NCBI RefSeq assembly: GCF_020089865.1
Contig: NZ_JAIRBM010000021.1
Span: 28,360 to 92,359 of the forward strand
Origin: Microvirga puerhi
GTDB lineage: Bacteria; Pseudomonadota; Alphaproteobacteria; Rhizobiales; Beijerinckiaceae
Direction of reading: 5' to 3'
Length of the DNA stretch: 64,000 bases
A program made the position numbers and the translations under genes. How positions within the stretch are numbered: position 1 is the first letter of the stretch; every line of letters begins with the position of its first letter. The notes under the pieces are model-generated. The model was not told the DNA's origin. It did not search any database and saw nothing but the letters and a program-made list of their open reading frames with translations. Of the stretch, positions 48,082 through 56,869 are shown in pieces.

Positions 48082-48109
48082 GGCAGCTCTGACGTCTGTC
48101 AGAGCTGCC
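48082..48109 (-). promoter_or_regulatory. Intercistronic hairpin between livK and livH
   Basis: GGCAGCTCTGAC and GTCAGAGCTGCC are perfect 12-bp complements around a 4-nt loop. It lies between the binding-protein stop and the LivH start, without a T-run. Such hairpins usually protect the upstream message end so that binding protein is made in excess over permease. Confidence 0.7.
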
Positions 48110-48136
48110 GGTTTGATCGTCAGATATCGGGAGATC

Positions 48137-49375
48137 TTATGGACGTTGCATCTTGCACTTGGGATCCGCGGGCACGGCGCTGTCTTCCGGCGACACAATC
48201 TTCAGAAGTTTAAAACCCATGTCCGTGCCGTCGACCTTGTAGCGCGCGTCCTTCGAGATTTCGGAGACGGTCACAGGCAAGATCACCTGATGGTCGTCCT
48301 TGCGGATCGACCAGCTACCGGCCGGAGTTTCGTATGATGCGTCCTCGAGGGCGAGCGCGATCTGCAAGGTGTCAACCTTTGCATTCGGCTTGCTAACGGC
48401 CTTCAGAGCCGCTCCGAGGAGCAATGTGCTGAAGACACCCGTCGGCTCTTCATTATAGGGATAATGGCCGATAGCAGATTTGAAGTCTTCTGCGAAAGCT
48501 TTACCGGCTTCCCCTCCGGCTTCGAGATTGTAGAGTTTCACGAGCAGTGCTCCCAGGGCAGCCTCGCCCATGGCGCTGACGGCTCCTGTGGTATCAAGGC
48601 TGGTATTGCCGACATTAACCTTGATGCCGGAATCGCCGAGTGCTCGCATGAAGAGGATGATGTCGTTGCCCCAGTTCCCCGACAGAACCGTATCGGCGCC
48701 CGACGCCTTGATCGACGCGATGTAGGGAGAAAAGTCTTGGATCTTGCTGACATCATGCAGGGTCGATCCGACGATCTTCGAACCCGCGGCCGCTACACTG
48801 GCCGCCTGAGCCCTCTCATGGTCAACACCGTAGGAGTAGTTCTGGTTGATGCTGTACACCTTACTCCCGAGTTTGCCGGTGTCTTTCATCGCGGCCACGA
48901 GCGCCTTGATGCGGATAAAGGGATTACTGGCCGTTTTGAAGGCCCAGAAGTTGCACTTCTCGGCGACCAGCTCAAACGCCTCCGAACCAGCCATCATGAG
49001 CAGGATTTCCTTGCCCTTGTTGCGCAGGTTGTATTTCCGAATGTCTTCTGAAAGCTGCGCCGCGACTGCCGAGTTCGTGGAAGTGAAGACGATCCGCGCA
49101 CCTTCAGCAATGGCCGATTTCAGCTTCTCGGAGGCGGCTGCCGGCTGGTTAAGAGCGTCATATTCAACGACGGCAATCGGCTCACCATTGAAACCGCCCT
49201 GGGCATTAAGCTTGCTAAAACCATAGCGCATGCCCTCAACAAACGGGATTGCGGTCTGTGCTGTTGGACCAGAGAAGGACTCGATGATCGCAACTTTGAG
49301 CTGCTCTGCCTGAGCAGCGCTGCTGCCGAAGGCGGCCATTGCCGTCAACGCAGTGGTAAGCAGGAACTTCTTCAT
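48137..49375 (-). CDS. Branched-chain-type periplasmic binding protein (LivK-like)
   Basis: 412-aa binding protein of the family-6 ligand-binding fold. Signal peptide MKKFLLTTALTAMAAFGSSAAQA, cleaved near residue 23. Next comes LKVAIIESFSGPTAQTAIPFVEGMRYGF, typical of aromatic/branched-chain solute binders. AGGG(A)GGAG-type ribosome site (AGGGAGGAG) upstream of the start. First gene of the importer; in catabolic clusters such systems often carry aromatic or alicyclic carboxylates rather than amino acids. Confidence 0.92.
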   Translation of the reverse strand: MKKFLLTTALTAMAAFGSSAAQAEQLKVAIIESFSGPTAQTAIPFVEGMRYGFSKLNAQGGFNGEPIAVVEYDALNQPAAASEKLKSAIAEGARIVFTSTNSAVAAQLSEDIRKYNLRNKGKEILLMMAGSEAFELVAEKCNFWAFKTASNPFIRIKALVAAMKDTGKLGSKVYSINQNYSYGVDHERAQAASVAAAGSKIVGSTLHDVSKIQDFSPYIASIKASGADTVLSGNWGNDIILFMRALGDSGIKVNVGNTSLDTTGAVSAMGEAALGALLVKLYNLEAGGEAGKAFAEDFKSAIGHYPYNEEPTGVFSTLLLGAALKAVSKPNAKVDTLQIALALEDASYETPAGSWSIRKDDHQVILPVTVSEISKDARYKVDGTDMGFKLLKIVSPEDSAVPADPKCKMQRP

Positions 49376-49925
49376 GACATACTCCTCCCTAGAATAGGTT
49401 CTTACGTTTCGAGCCGAAATTGGAAGAACGGCACGACGCTCCCAACAGGCCGCATGCGCAGACTGCGACGCGGGCCCGAACGAGCAACTTAGGCGAATGG
49501 AAAAGTTGGAGCGTTGGCTCCAGTTCGCGCTGAACAGCTACACCTGACGCGACCTAACACTTCCGGTGTTCGGCCGTACTTGGGTCATGAGGCGCTGCAA
49601 GCGACATTACTGTGGAGCAGGGGATAAACAGGCCAGCACACAGTTCAAGTATTGCGTACGGGTTTCATTCCGATGGTTTCTTCCCTTGTGTCAGGCACAT
49701 TCTTGTGCGATCAATCTTCTTATATAACGAGAATACGGTCGCATGCATTCGGGGGCTTGTCAACGTGGTGAACCTCAAGTTTTCAATGAGCAAAGTATTC
49801 ACCGAGAAATCGCGTGAGCGCGCCAGATGGTCGCGCCGGTCGATGCTCTCGCGAGACGTAGTTCATTGAAGTGAGCCATCAGGCCGAAGTTTAGTCTTGT
49901 CAACGAAATCGAAGGAAAAGAGCCA
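49376..49925. other. 550-bp divergent regulatory region between livK and the SDR operon
   Basis: No gene is evident. It contains the livK promoter side, the 47-bp element at 49703-49749 and two copies of TTGTCAACG (49757-49765 and 49897-49905), the second just upstream of the first dehydrogenase start. AT-rich from about 49690 to 49800, in line with a promoter. Confidence 0.6.
49703..49749 (+). promoter_or_regulatory. Shared 47-bp promoter/operator element, copy 1
   Basis: Matches the element at 53414-53460 in 42 of 47 positions; the central 20 bases are identical. It contains a dyad TTCTT-ATATAAC-GAGAA (49717-49733), one mismatch from perfect. About 176 bp before the SDR start. Binding by one or both IclR proteins of the block is the simplest inference. 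Confidence 0.72.
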
Positions 49926-50741
49926 ATGGAAGACCCAGGACAAACCTGGTTGAATTTTTCTGGCAAGGTGTGTGTCGTCACCGGCGCCGGCGGTGGCATC
50001 GGGCAGGCAATCGCAATGTCGTTCGCTCGCGCCGGAGCGAATATTGCCATTCTCGATCACTCTCCTGAGGGATGTGCCGCGACGGATGAAGCGATTCGTG
50101 ATGCAGGCGGTTCGGCGATGTCTGTCGTTTGCGATGTGTCGAACCCAGCATCCATCGACGACGGTATGGCGCTGGTCGAGCAACGATTCGGCGTCTGCGA
50201 CGTCCTCGTCAACAACGCCGGCATTCTTCGGTTCGGAAAGCTCGACACGGTATCGGAGGATGTCTGGGACAAGACACTCGACGTCAATGTGAAAGGGTAC
50301 CTGCTGTGCGCCCAACGATTCGGGAAGCGCATGCGTGAGCGCCGTGAAGGCGCGATCGTGAATGTCGCATCGATTGCCGCGACCGAGCCGCACCCATATT
50401 GCAGCTCTTATAGTGTCAGCAAGGCCGCCGTCGTCATGCTGACTCGCCAGCTGGCGCTGGAATGGGGGCCGACGGGCGTTCGGATCAATGCCGTGAGCCC
50501 AGGTTTCACACCGACACCGCTGAACAGGGAATTCTATGCCGTTCCCGGCGTCACGGAGCAGCGCAGCAAGCTGGTGCCGTTGCGTCGTCTGGGATCGACG
50601 CAGGACGTGGCGAATTCGGTCATGTTTCTCGCCAGTCATTATGCCGGCTACATCAACGGACATAATCTCGTCGTCGACGGAGGGCTCTCCCACACGTCGA
50701 TGATTCACGTTCCCCGACCGGGTTACGACGACGCAAACTAA
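49926..50741 (+). CDS. Short-chain dehydrogenase/reductase (1 of 4)
   Basis: 271-aa classical SDR. TGAGGGIG (19-26) binds the cofactor, NNAG near 96-99, and the triad is Ser149, Tyr162, Lys166 (YSVSK). D44 after the second strand favours NAD over NADP. C-terminal GHNLVVDGGLSHTS is the usual SDR end. First of three consecutive dehydrogenases behind element copy 1. Substrate unknown. Confidence 0.93.
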   Translation: MEDPGQTWLNFSGKVCVVTGAGGGIGQAIAMSFARAGANIAILDHSPEGCAATDEAIRDAGGSAMSVVCDVSNPASIDDGMALVEQRFGVCDVLVNNAGILRFGKLDTVSEDVWDKTLDVNVKGYLLCAQRFGKRMRERREGAIVNVASIAATEPHPYCSSYSVSKAAVVMLTRQLALEWGPTGVRINAVSPGFTPTPLNREFYAVPGVTEQRSKLVPLRRLGSTQDVANSVMFLASHYAGYINGHNLVVDGGLSHTSMIHVPRPGYDDAN

Positions 50742-50817
50742 CAATAGGGCCGCAGCACCCATCGGAACTGCCCAATTTTTCGTGGGCCTCCGGCAATTTC
50801 AATGTGTGGAGATTACA

Positions 50818-51591
50818 ATGGCATCAACTATCGATGAGCTGGGAGCTGATGGGCTGCTCGATCGGTACTCACTCAAGGGACAGACTGCAGTCGTCACCGG
50901 CGGAGCAAAAGGAATCGGAGCTGCCATTGTTCGGGAGTTCCTGTCTCTCGGCTGCCGCGTCATCGTGTGGGATATGGATGTTTCGACGCTCGAAACCATC
51001 CCAGGTCGCTTGGAAGGGATCCGCGTCGACGTCACGAATCAAGCTGCGCTCGAGGAAGCCAAAGTGAGGACAGAGGAGCTGATCGGAACGCCTGATATCC
51101 TCGTCAATAACGCTGGGATCCAAGGGCCAACCGTTCCGCTCGAGCAATATGATCTGGCGTCCTGGAATCGGGTCATTGCTGTGAACTTAACGTCGGTCTT
51201 CAGCATCTGCAAACTCTTCGTACTCGGAATGCGCGAGCGCAAGTCGGGCCGCATCATCAACATCGCGTCGGTTGCAGGCATTCGTGGACTTACCGACGGA
51301 TCGGCATATGGCGCCTCCAAAGCCGGAGTCATCGGCCTCTCTATCGGTCTTTCTAAGGAAGTGGTGGAAGACGGCATTACCGTCAATTGCGTCGCCCCAG
51401 CCTTGATCGACACTGATCTCCAGCTGCAGATGTCGGCTGATTTCATCAAGCAATCGGCCCAGCGCATTCCCATGAAACGCCTGGGGAAGGCCGAAGAAGT
51501 TGCTGCGACGGTGGCATGGATCGCCATGCCGGCGTGCAGCTTCACGACAGGCGCCGTGTTCGACGTCGCGGGCGGAAGGCTCGGCCTCTAG
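50818..51591 (+). CDS. Short-chain dehydrogenase/reductase (2 of 4)
   Basis: 257-aa classical SDR. TGGAKGIG (27-34), NNAG near 97-100, and triad Ser151, Tyr164, Lys168 (YGASK). ATG 50818 follows GTGGAG and is preferred to an upstream start. Resembles 3-oxoacyl-ACP reductase/glucose-dehydrogenase-type SDRs in motif layout, with the specificity unresolved. Sits 76 bp behind SDR 1. Confidence 0.92.
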   Translation: MASTIDELGADGLLDRYSLKGQTAVVTGGAKGIGAAIVREFLSLGCRVIVWDMDVSTLETIPGRLEGIRVDVTNQAALEEAKVRTEELIGTPDILVNNAGIQGPTVPLEQYDLASWNRVIAVNLTSVFSICKLFVLGMRERKSGRIINIASVAGIRGLTDGSAYGASKAGVIGLSIGLSKEVVEDGITVNCVAPALIDTDLQLQMSADFIKQSAQRIPMKRLGKAEEVAATVAWIAMPACSFTTGAVFDVAGGRLGL

Positions 51592-51708
51592 GGACACGCG
51601 GAGCGCGAGACCTCTCAGGATATGGTGGAGGTCAATCGAGCCGGCCGCGGCCTCCTGCTATCGCTGAGTACGCTCATCATGAACTTCCACACGTGACGGA
51701 TACCAGAG

Positions 51709-52470
51709 TTGGAATTGGATTTGGCCAAGGTAGAGCAGATAGACAAGCGAGTGGCTTTGGTCACTGGTGCAGCACGCGGTATCGGTCTGGCAACCGCCAG
51801 GCGCCTGACTGCTGACGGATTCCATGTTGTCATGACGGATATCGATCGCCAGACCGTCGATGAAGCGGCGGCTGCGATCGCAAGGGACGATATGGGATCA
51901 GCCGAAGGCCGTTACCTCGACGTCCGTGACGAGGCCGCCTGCGAGGCCATCATTGCCGAACTTCCTCGCATCGACTCAGTCGTCAACAATGCCGGCATCT
52001 TCGAGGTCACAAGAACAGACGACCTGACGACCGACGATTTTCGGCGCATGTATGATATCAACCTTGTCGGCATGTTCGTACTTGCTCGGGCGGCGTCCCG
52101 GCGCATGACGTCAAGCGGTAGGATCGTCAATCTCGCATCGCGGGCCTATCTCGGCGCTGTGAACTACGCCCATTATGTGGCTTCGAAGGCCGCTGTCGTC
52201 GGCCTGACGCGGGCTCTCGCGCTCGAACTGGCTCCGCGTGGAATCCTTGTGAATGCGGTCGCGCCTGGCGTGATCGATACCCCGATCCTGGCCGCCTGGA
52301 GCGACGAAGAGCGCGCAAAGCTTGCCGCGGTTCAGCCGGTCGGTCGACTTGGCCGGCCCGACGATATCGCTGCCATGATCTCCTTTCTTGCTTCGCCGCA
52401 GACAGAATTTATCACTGGACAGGTTATTCTCGTCGATGGCGGGCGCTCGCTGGGCGGGCTCGCGACGTGA
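51709..52470 (+). CDS. Short-chain dehydrogenase/reductase (3 of 4), TTG start
   Basis: 253-aa SDR with TGAARGIG (19-26), NNAG near 93-96, and triad Ser144, Tyr156, Lys160 (YVASK). An in-frame stop at 51694 limits the 5' end, and the only full-length start is TTG 51709 with no clear Shine-Dalgarno. Either a weakly translated gene or one whose start has been lost. Asp44 and Asp46 in the second-strand loop favour NAD. Confidence 0.88.
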   Translation: MELDLAKVEQIDKRVALVTGAARGIGLATARRLTADGFHVVMTDIDRQTVDEAAAAIARDDMGSAEGRYLDVRDEAACEAIIAELPRIDSVVNNAGIFEVTRTDDLTTDDFRRMYDINLVGMFVLARAASRRMTSSGRIVNLASRAYLGAVNYAHYVASKAAVVGLTRALALELAPRGILVNAVAPGVIDTPILAAWSDEERAKLAAVQPVGRLGRPDDIAAMISFLASPQTEFITGQVILVDGGRSLGGLAT

Positions 52471-52705
52471 TTCCATCCTGACTGTCGAACCGCGGCTCAG
52501 ACGGAACGCGGAATAGAAAGGTCGAGACGACCGATTTGGTCACTGGGACGCGACAAACGTTTCGCCTGATCGGTGCATCGAGCGGGAGCAGTCGCCGTGT
52601 AGGAAAATGCCTGCGCGATGCGGACATTATTGATGGGGCAACCAGGAGAGGAAGCGACTACTTGACATCGCTTCCTGTCGTTGCCCGGCAGATGCATCCA
52701 TCGCG

Positions 52706-53402
52706 TCAGGTATCGTGTAGAATGACCTCGTCTACTACGACCTCTGCCACAACGGTGAACAGGGGAGGCTCGAATTGAGCGCGGATTTCTCGAGCAGCCT
52801 CGGAGTGCCGGAAGGCGTCGGCGGCAGCGAGGGTGTCAAACCAGATTTTCTCGGATCCATCCACTTTCAGGCCCCATCCTTCAGGCCTTTCAGGTGGGAT
52901 CGGCAGGTTTTGTGCAACGCTTCTGATGTTTCCGGCCGAGCCGATCAATCTCTGCGCATATTCATCGCGCCACGTACGCGTGAACTCCTTCGAAGACAGA
53001 TCCCGGGAGCGCCTAAGGAAGCGTATGACCTTTGCAGGGCCGACGCCGGGACCTTGCAGCACATCGTGTGAACCGATGAATGAGAAATTGTGGACAAGCG
53101 CGTCGAATACGCGACGCTCGTCGTCTTGAAGAATGCAGTGGTATTCGGCCGCAGCGCGATTGGAGTTCCGCTGTTCCAGCGATTGATACTCAACTGTCGC
53201 AACGCCATCATAGATGCGGGAAAGCTCATCGCCCATCACCTCGCTCTGGATATATCTTCACACCGTGCTCCATTCCTTCAGGGAGCTTGCAAGCCTGAAA
53301 TGTTCGCGCCAGCGCTTGACGAATTCTTTATGTGTCAAAGAGGGCTTCCGTCGTGCGAGATAGTTCAGGCGGTAACGCGTCGCGGCCGCTCATCCCTTGC
53401 AT
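52706..53402 (-). pseudogene. EthD-domain gene broken by an in-frame stop
   Basis: Two EthD domains can be read in one frame. Domain 1 includes LTHKEFVKRWREHF and domain 2 includes LSSKEFTRTWRDEY and the C-terminal FTVVAEVVVDEVILHD. A TGA at 53258-53260 interrupts domain 1 between ...KEWSTV and RYIQSEV, where a CGA or AAG-type codon is expected. Nearer the 5' end, the likely start ATGs at 53402 and 53393 are one base out of frame with domain 1, suggesting a second lesion. The 177-codon downstream remainder stays open (GTG 53239 or ATG 53236). Confidence 0.72.
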
Positions 53403-53413
53403 GAAGCACGTTG

Positions 53414-53460
53414 TTGTGCGATCGTTCTTCTCATATAACGAGAATACGGTCGCGTTCATT
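53414..53460 (+). promoter_or_regulatory. Shared 47-bp promoter/operator element, copy 2
   Basis: Partner of the element at 49703-49749. Here the dyad TTCTC-ATATAAC-GAGAA (53428-53444) is perfect. It lies between the broken EthD gene (minus) and SDR 4 (plus), so like copy 1 it is in a divergent intergenic region. TTGTCAACG follows at 53473-53481, as it does after copy 1 at 49757. About 236 bp before the SDR start. Confidence 0.72.
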
Positions 53461-53696
53461 TCATCTCAGACGTTGTCAACGAAATGACGTTCGGGTGTGC
53501 TGGGACAACAATATTCGACGAGATATCAAGACAACAAAGAAAATAGAAATATACGAGTTTGACGTTGTCTGCTCCGATCCGCAGCCAAATAATACTGGCG
53601 CCGACTGGGGATTAACACAACGTAGAATTCGAGCGAGCAAGCAGGCTCCATTGGCCGAATGACTTGCAGCAGAACCAGATTCATAGAGAGGAATGA

Positions 53697-54470
53697 ATGT
53701 CACTACGCTTGAAAGACAAATCCACCATCGTGACGGGTAGTTCATCCGGCATCGGTCTGGCGATCACAAAGGCATTCTTGCGCGAAGGAGCGACGGTCCT
53801 CGGTGTCGATCAGTCGTCGGCTCCCGCAGAAATCGCCACTGCCTCTGGTTTCAGGGAGTTGCAGATCGATCTGACCGCGACGAATGCTGCCGACCAAGTT
53901 ATTGCTGCAGCAATCGGGGGCCATGGCGCAATCGATGTACTGGTCAACAATGCGGGAATCGGAAACTCGCGGCCTATTCTCGACACGAGCGATGAAGATC
54001 TCAACCGGTATCTGCAGGTAAACTTGGCTGCACCCTTTGCTCTCTCCCGGGCGACCATCCGTGTGATGAAAGGTCGGGGCGGTGCCATCATCAACATCGC
54101 ATCGGCCTTCGGTGTGCTGGGCGTTACACGGGCTTCGGCTTATGCCGCGACCAAAGCAGGGCTGGCAGGACTCACGCGGCAGCTTGCCGCCGAATACGGT
54201 CGGGACGGTATCCGGGTGAATGCCATTGCGCCCGGTCTGATCGCGACTCCCTTGGTGCGCGAGCGAATCGATAACAATCCGTGGTTCCGTCGCTCCATGA
54301 TCGAGGATTGCCCGTTGGGACGCCCAGGGCGGCCGGAAGAGATTGCCGAAGCCTGTGCGTTCTTGGCCTCCGATGCTTCGAGCTTCGTGTCTGGAATCGT
54401 GATGCCGGTCGATGGCGGCTGGTCGAGCACCAAGTTCCTGCCAGAGCCGATCGCAACATCAGAGGTATGA
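53697..54470 (+). CDS. Short-chain dehydrogenase/reductase (4 of 4)
   Basis: 257-aa SDR with TGSSSGIG (13-20), NNAG near 84-87, and triad Ser136, Tyr149, Lys153 (YAATK). Asp38 after the second strand favours NAD. ATG 53697 is preceded by GAGAGGA. Its stop overlaps the following flavoprotein start (ATGA), so the two act together, perhaps oxidising a hydroxyl and then the adjacent ring. Confidence 0.93.
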   Translation: MSLRLKDKSTIVTGSSSGIGLAITKAFLREGATVLGVDQSSAPAEIATASGFRELQIDLTATNAADQVIAAAIGGHGAIDVLVNNAGIGNSRPILDTSDEDLNRYLQVNLAAPFALSRATIRVMKGRGGAIINIASAFGVLGVTRASAYAATKAGLAGLTRQLAAEYGRDGIRVNAIAPGLIATPLVRERIDNNPWFRRSMIEDCPLGRPGRPEEIAEACAFLASDASSFVSGIVMPVDGGWSSTKFLPEPIATSEV

Positions 54471-56230
54471 GTCGGATGATGGGCGGCAGCGGAATAGCCG
54501 GCACCGATCATTGGGATGTCGAAACTGATATCCTCGTGTTCGGAAGTGGAGCGGGCGGCTTGGCGGCGAGTCTCTTTGCGGTCAAGCGCGGCATGAAGGT
54601 GCTTCTTTGCGAGAAGTCCGAATTGCTCGGCGGTACCACAGCCACCTCGGGCGGGGTACTGTGGGTGCCGGGCAACCGGCTTGCACGGGAAGCGGGTATT
54701 GATGATTCCGTCGAGCGCGCACGCGAGTATCTGCGCCACGAACTCGGCAATTATTATCGCGCCGATCTCGTGGAAGGCTTTCTGAACAGCGCCGGCCCGG
54801 CGATTGATGATCTAGAGTCCGGAACGGCCGTGGCTTTTGATCTGACGCAGTCACCTGATTACCATCCGGATAGTCCGGGTGGCGTAGATAAGGGACGTTC
54901 GATCATTGCCCGTTCTTACGACGGTAGTGAGCTTGGTGCTGATTTCGCCCTGGTACGCCCTCCGATGGCACGATTGATGGTCTGCGGTGGTATGATGGTC
55001 GGGCCGGATGAGATCCCGGCCTTTGTCCGCCCATTCTCTTCACTCGCCAGTTTCCGGCGCGTAATGCGTCGTCTCATGCGCCATGCGAGGGATCGTCTTC
55101 GCTATCGCCGCGGCGCGCAGGTGAGCAATGGCAATGCGCTGGTCGCGCGCCTCCTCTATAGCCTCCGCCGCTATAAAGCCGATATCTGGATCAATGCCCC
55201 ACTGAAGGAGCTGATCCGAAACGGCGGAAGGGTCGAAGGCGCAGTCGTCGAATGCCAGGGGCGGCGCGTCAGGGTGCGAGCACGTCTAGGCGTCGTCTTG
55301 GCGACGGGCGGTTTCCCCCACGATCCGTCGCTACGGAAGGAGCTGGGCGCGACATTCTCGCATAATTACTCGATGGCTTTCACAGGCAATACCGGGGATG
55401 GACATCGGGCGGCGCGGTCCGTCGGTGCCGCGGTCGATGTCGAACTTGCCAGCCCATGCCTGTGGACCCCTTCATCACTCCTGCAGGAAGAAGATGGCCG
55501 CGAAGCGCCAGTAATTTACGGCTATCTCGATCGCGGCCGTCCAGGCATTATCGCTGTCGACCCGCATGGGCGCCGCTTCGTGAATGAATCGAATTCATAT
55601 CACGACATCATATCCGCATTGTTCCGGCGGAGGGCGGCAGACCACCTGGACGAGAACGCTAAGTTCTATTTCATCTGCGATGCGAACTTCGTACGCAAGA
55701 ACGGTCTTGGAGCGATGCGTCCGTGGCCGTGGACACCCAGCTTGCGACCCTTCGTCAGGAGGGGTTACATCACCATCGGCAATAGCGTGCAGGACCTTGC
55801 TCGCAAGATCGGGATCGACCCGACGATGTTGGCAGAGACAGTGGAGCGCCATAACGACTTCGCACGGACGGGTGTGGATCTCGATTTCGGCAAGGGTTCG
55901 ACCTCATTCAATCGCGTATGGGGTGATCCTAAGGCTGGCCCCAATCCGAATCTGACACCCATCGTGCGAGCGCCCTTCGTGGCCCTGCCGATTCTTCCCG
56001 CTACCTTAGGAACGGCAATTGGCCTCAAAACCAATGGTGATGCGCAGGTCGTTGACGAGTCAGGGGAACCCATTCCGGGTCTCTTCGCCTGCGGAAATGA
56101 GCTCGCCTCGTCAATGCGGGGCTTCTATCCCGGAGGTGGAATTACACTCGGGCCCGCCGTGGTCTTTGCCTACCGAGCTATTCTCAGGGCGAAGCATCTC
56201 GCCTCTGAACTGACTCGTCTGGACCAATGA
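54467..56230 (+). CDS. FAD-dependent 3-ketosteroid dehydrogenase-like flavoprotein
   Basis: 587-aa FAD-binding-2/fumarate-reductase-type enzyme. The N-terminal VFGSGAGGLAASLFAVKRG binds FAD. The C-terminal GNELASSMRGFYPGGGITLGPAVVFAYRA closely follows the 3-ketosteroid Delta1-dehydrogenase signature (YPGxGxTLGPA). Such enzymes desaturate a ring next to a ketone. The start overlaps the SDR stop. Steroid specificity is not implied; relatives act on other cyclic ketones. Confidence 0.9.
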   Translation: MSRMMGGSGIAGTDHWDVETDILVFGSGAGGLAASLFAVKRGMKVLLCEKSELLGGTTATSGGVLWVPGNRLAREAGIDDSVERAREYLRHELGNYYRADLVEGFLNSAGPAIDDLESGTAVAFDLTQSPDYHPDSPGGVDKGRSIIARSYDGSELGADFALVRPPMARLMVCGGMMVGPDEIPAFVRPFSSLASFRRVMRRLMRHARDRLRYRRGAQVSNGNALVARLLYSLRRYKADIWINAPLKELIRNGGRVEGAVVECQGRRVRVRARLGVVLATGGFPHDPSLRKELGATFSHNYSMAFTGNTGDGHRAARSVGAAVDVELASPCLWTPSSLLQEEDGREAPVIYGYLDRGRPGIIAVDPHGRRFVNESNSYHDIISALFRRRAADHLDENAKFYFICDANFVRKNGLGAMRPWPWTPSLRPFVRRGYITIGNSVQDLARKIGIDPTMLAETVERHNDFARTGVDLDFGKGSTSFNRVWGDPKAGPNPNLTPIVRAPFVALPILPATLGTAIGLKTNGDAQVVDESGEPIPGLFACGNELASSMRGFYPGGGITLGPAVVFAYRAILRAKHLASELTRLDQ

Positions 56231-56379
56231 ACAGAGGCCCGTAGCTGAACGCCTCAGCCGTCGGAGTTCATGAGCCGCTTCTCAGCTGAGGGCTTCTCTT
56301 GACCACGCTGCCAGCGAATTCTGCGCCAGAGCTGCAGTTCGAACAAGGTTGATAATCTAAGGTTAGGGAGATTTTTGAT

Positions 56380-56676
56380 ATGCCATATGCCATCATGTGG
56401 GATGATGAGCCCGGGACTGAGCAGCTGCGCCTTGAGCTGCGCGAAGCGCATCTCGACTATATGCGAGGAAACCTGCACCGCGTGCTCGCGAGTGGTGGAT
56501 TGCTCGACGATGCTGGCCAAGTGGGCACTGGCGGCTTGATCGTGCTTGATACGGACAGTCGGGAAGAGGTTGAGGCGTTCATCAATGCCGATCCGTTTTT
56601 CACAGGCGGTCTTTACAGGAAGCCCGTGGTCAGGCGATGGCGCAAAGCTTTCTATGATGGCAAGGCATACATCTAG
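56380..56676 (+). CDS. YciI-family protein
   Basis: 98-aa ferredoxin-like fold protein of the YciI group. REAHLDYMRG near 21 contains the conserved His/Asp pair, and DPFFTGGLYRKPVVRRW is the typical C-terminal strand. YciI proteins are small hydrolases or lyases that often appear in ring-degradation operons. It lies 149 bp after the flavoprotein gene with a GGGAGA-type site (AGGGAG) upstream. Confidence 0.88.
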   Translation: MPYAIMWDDEPGTEQLRLELREAHLDYMRGNLHRVLASGGLLDDAGQVGTGGLIVLDTDSREEVEAFINADPFFTGGLYRKPVVRRWRKAFYDGKAYI

Positions 56677-56869
56677 ATAGATGTCTGCCCATCTCAGTGG
56701 ACCTGCTCCAGGGTGCGCCACTCCAGCGCCGTTGAGCCTAACTGTTCGCGCCGCGATGTCGGAAGCCTGAGCCTATGCACCAACCGAAGCTGGCCGGGTA
56801 ACATTGCGGGGACATCAGCCCGTCGAAACCCGACTTTTGTCCTGAACGCCAGCCCGGCATGGAAGCGCG

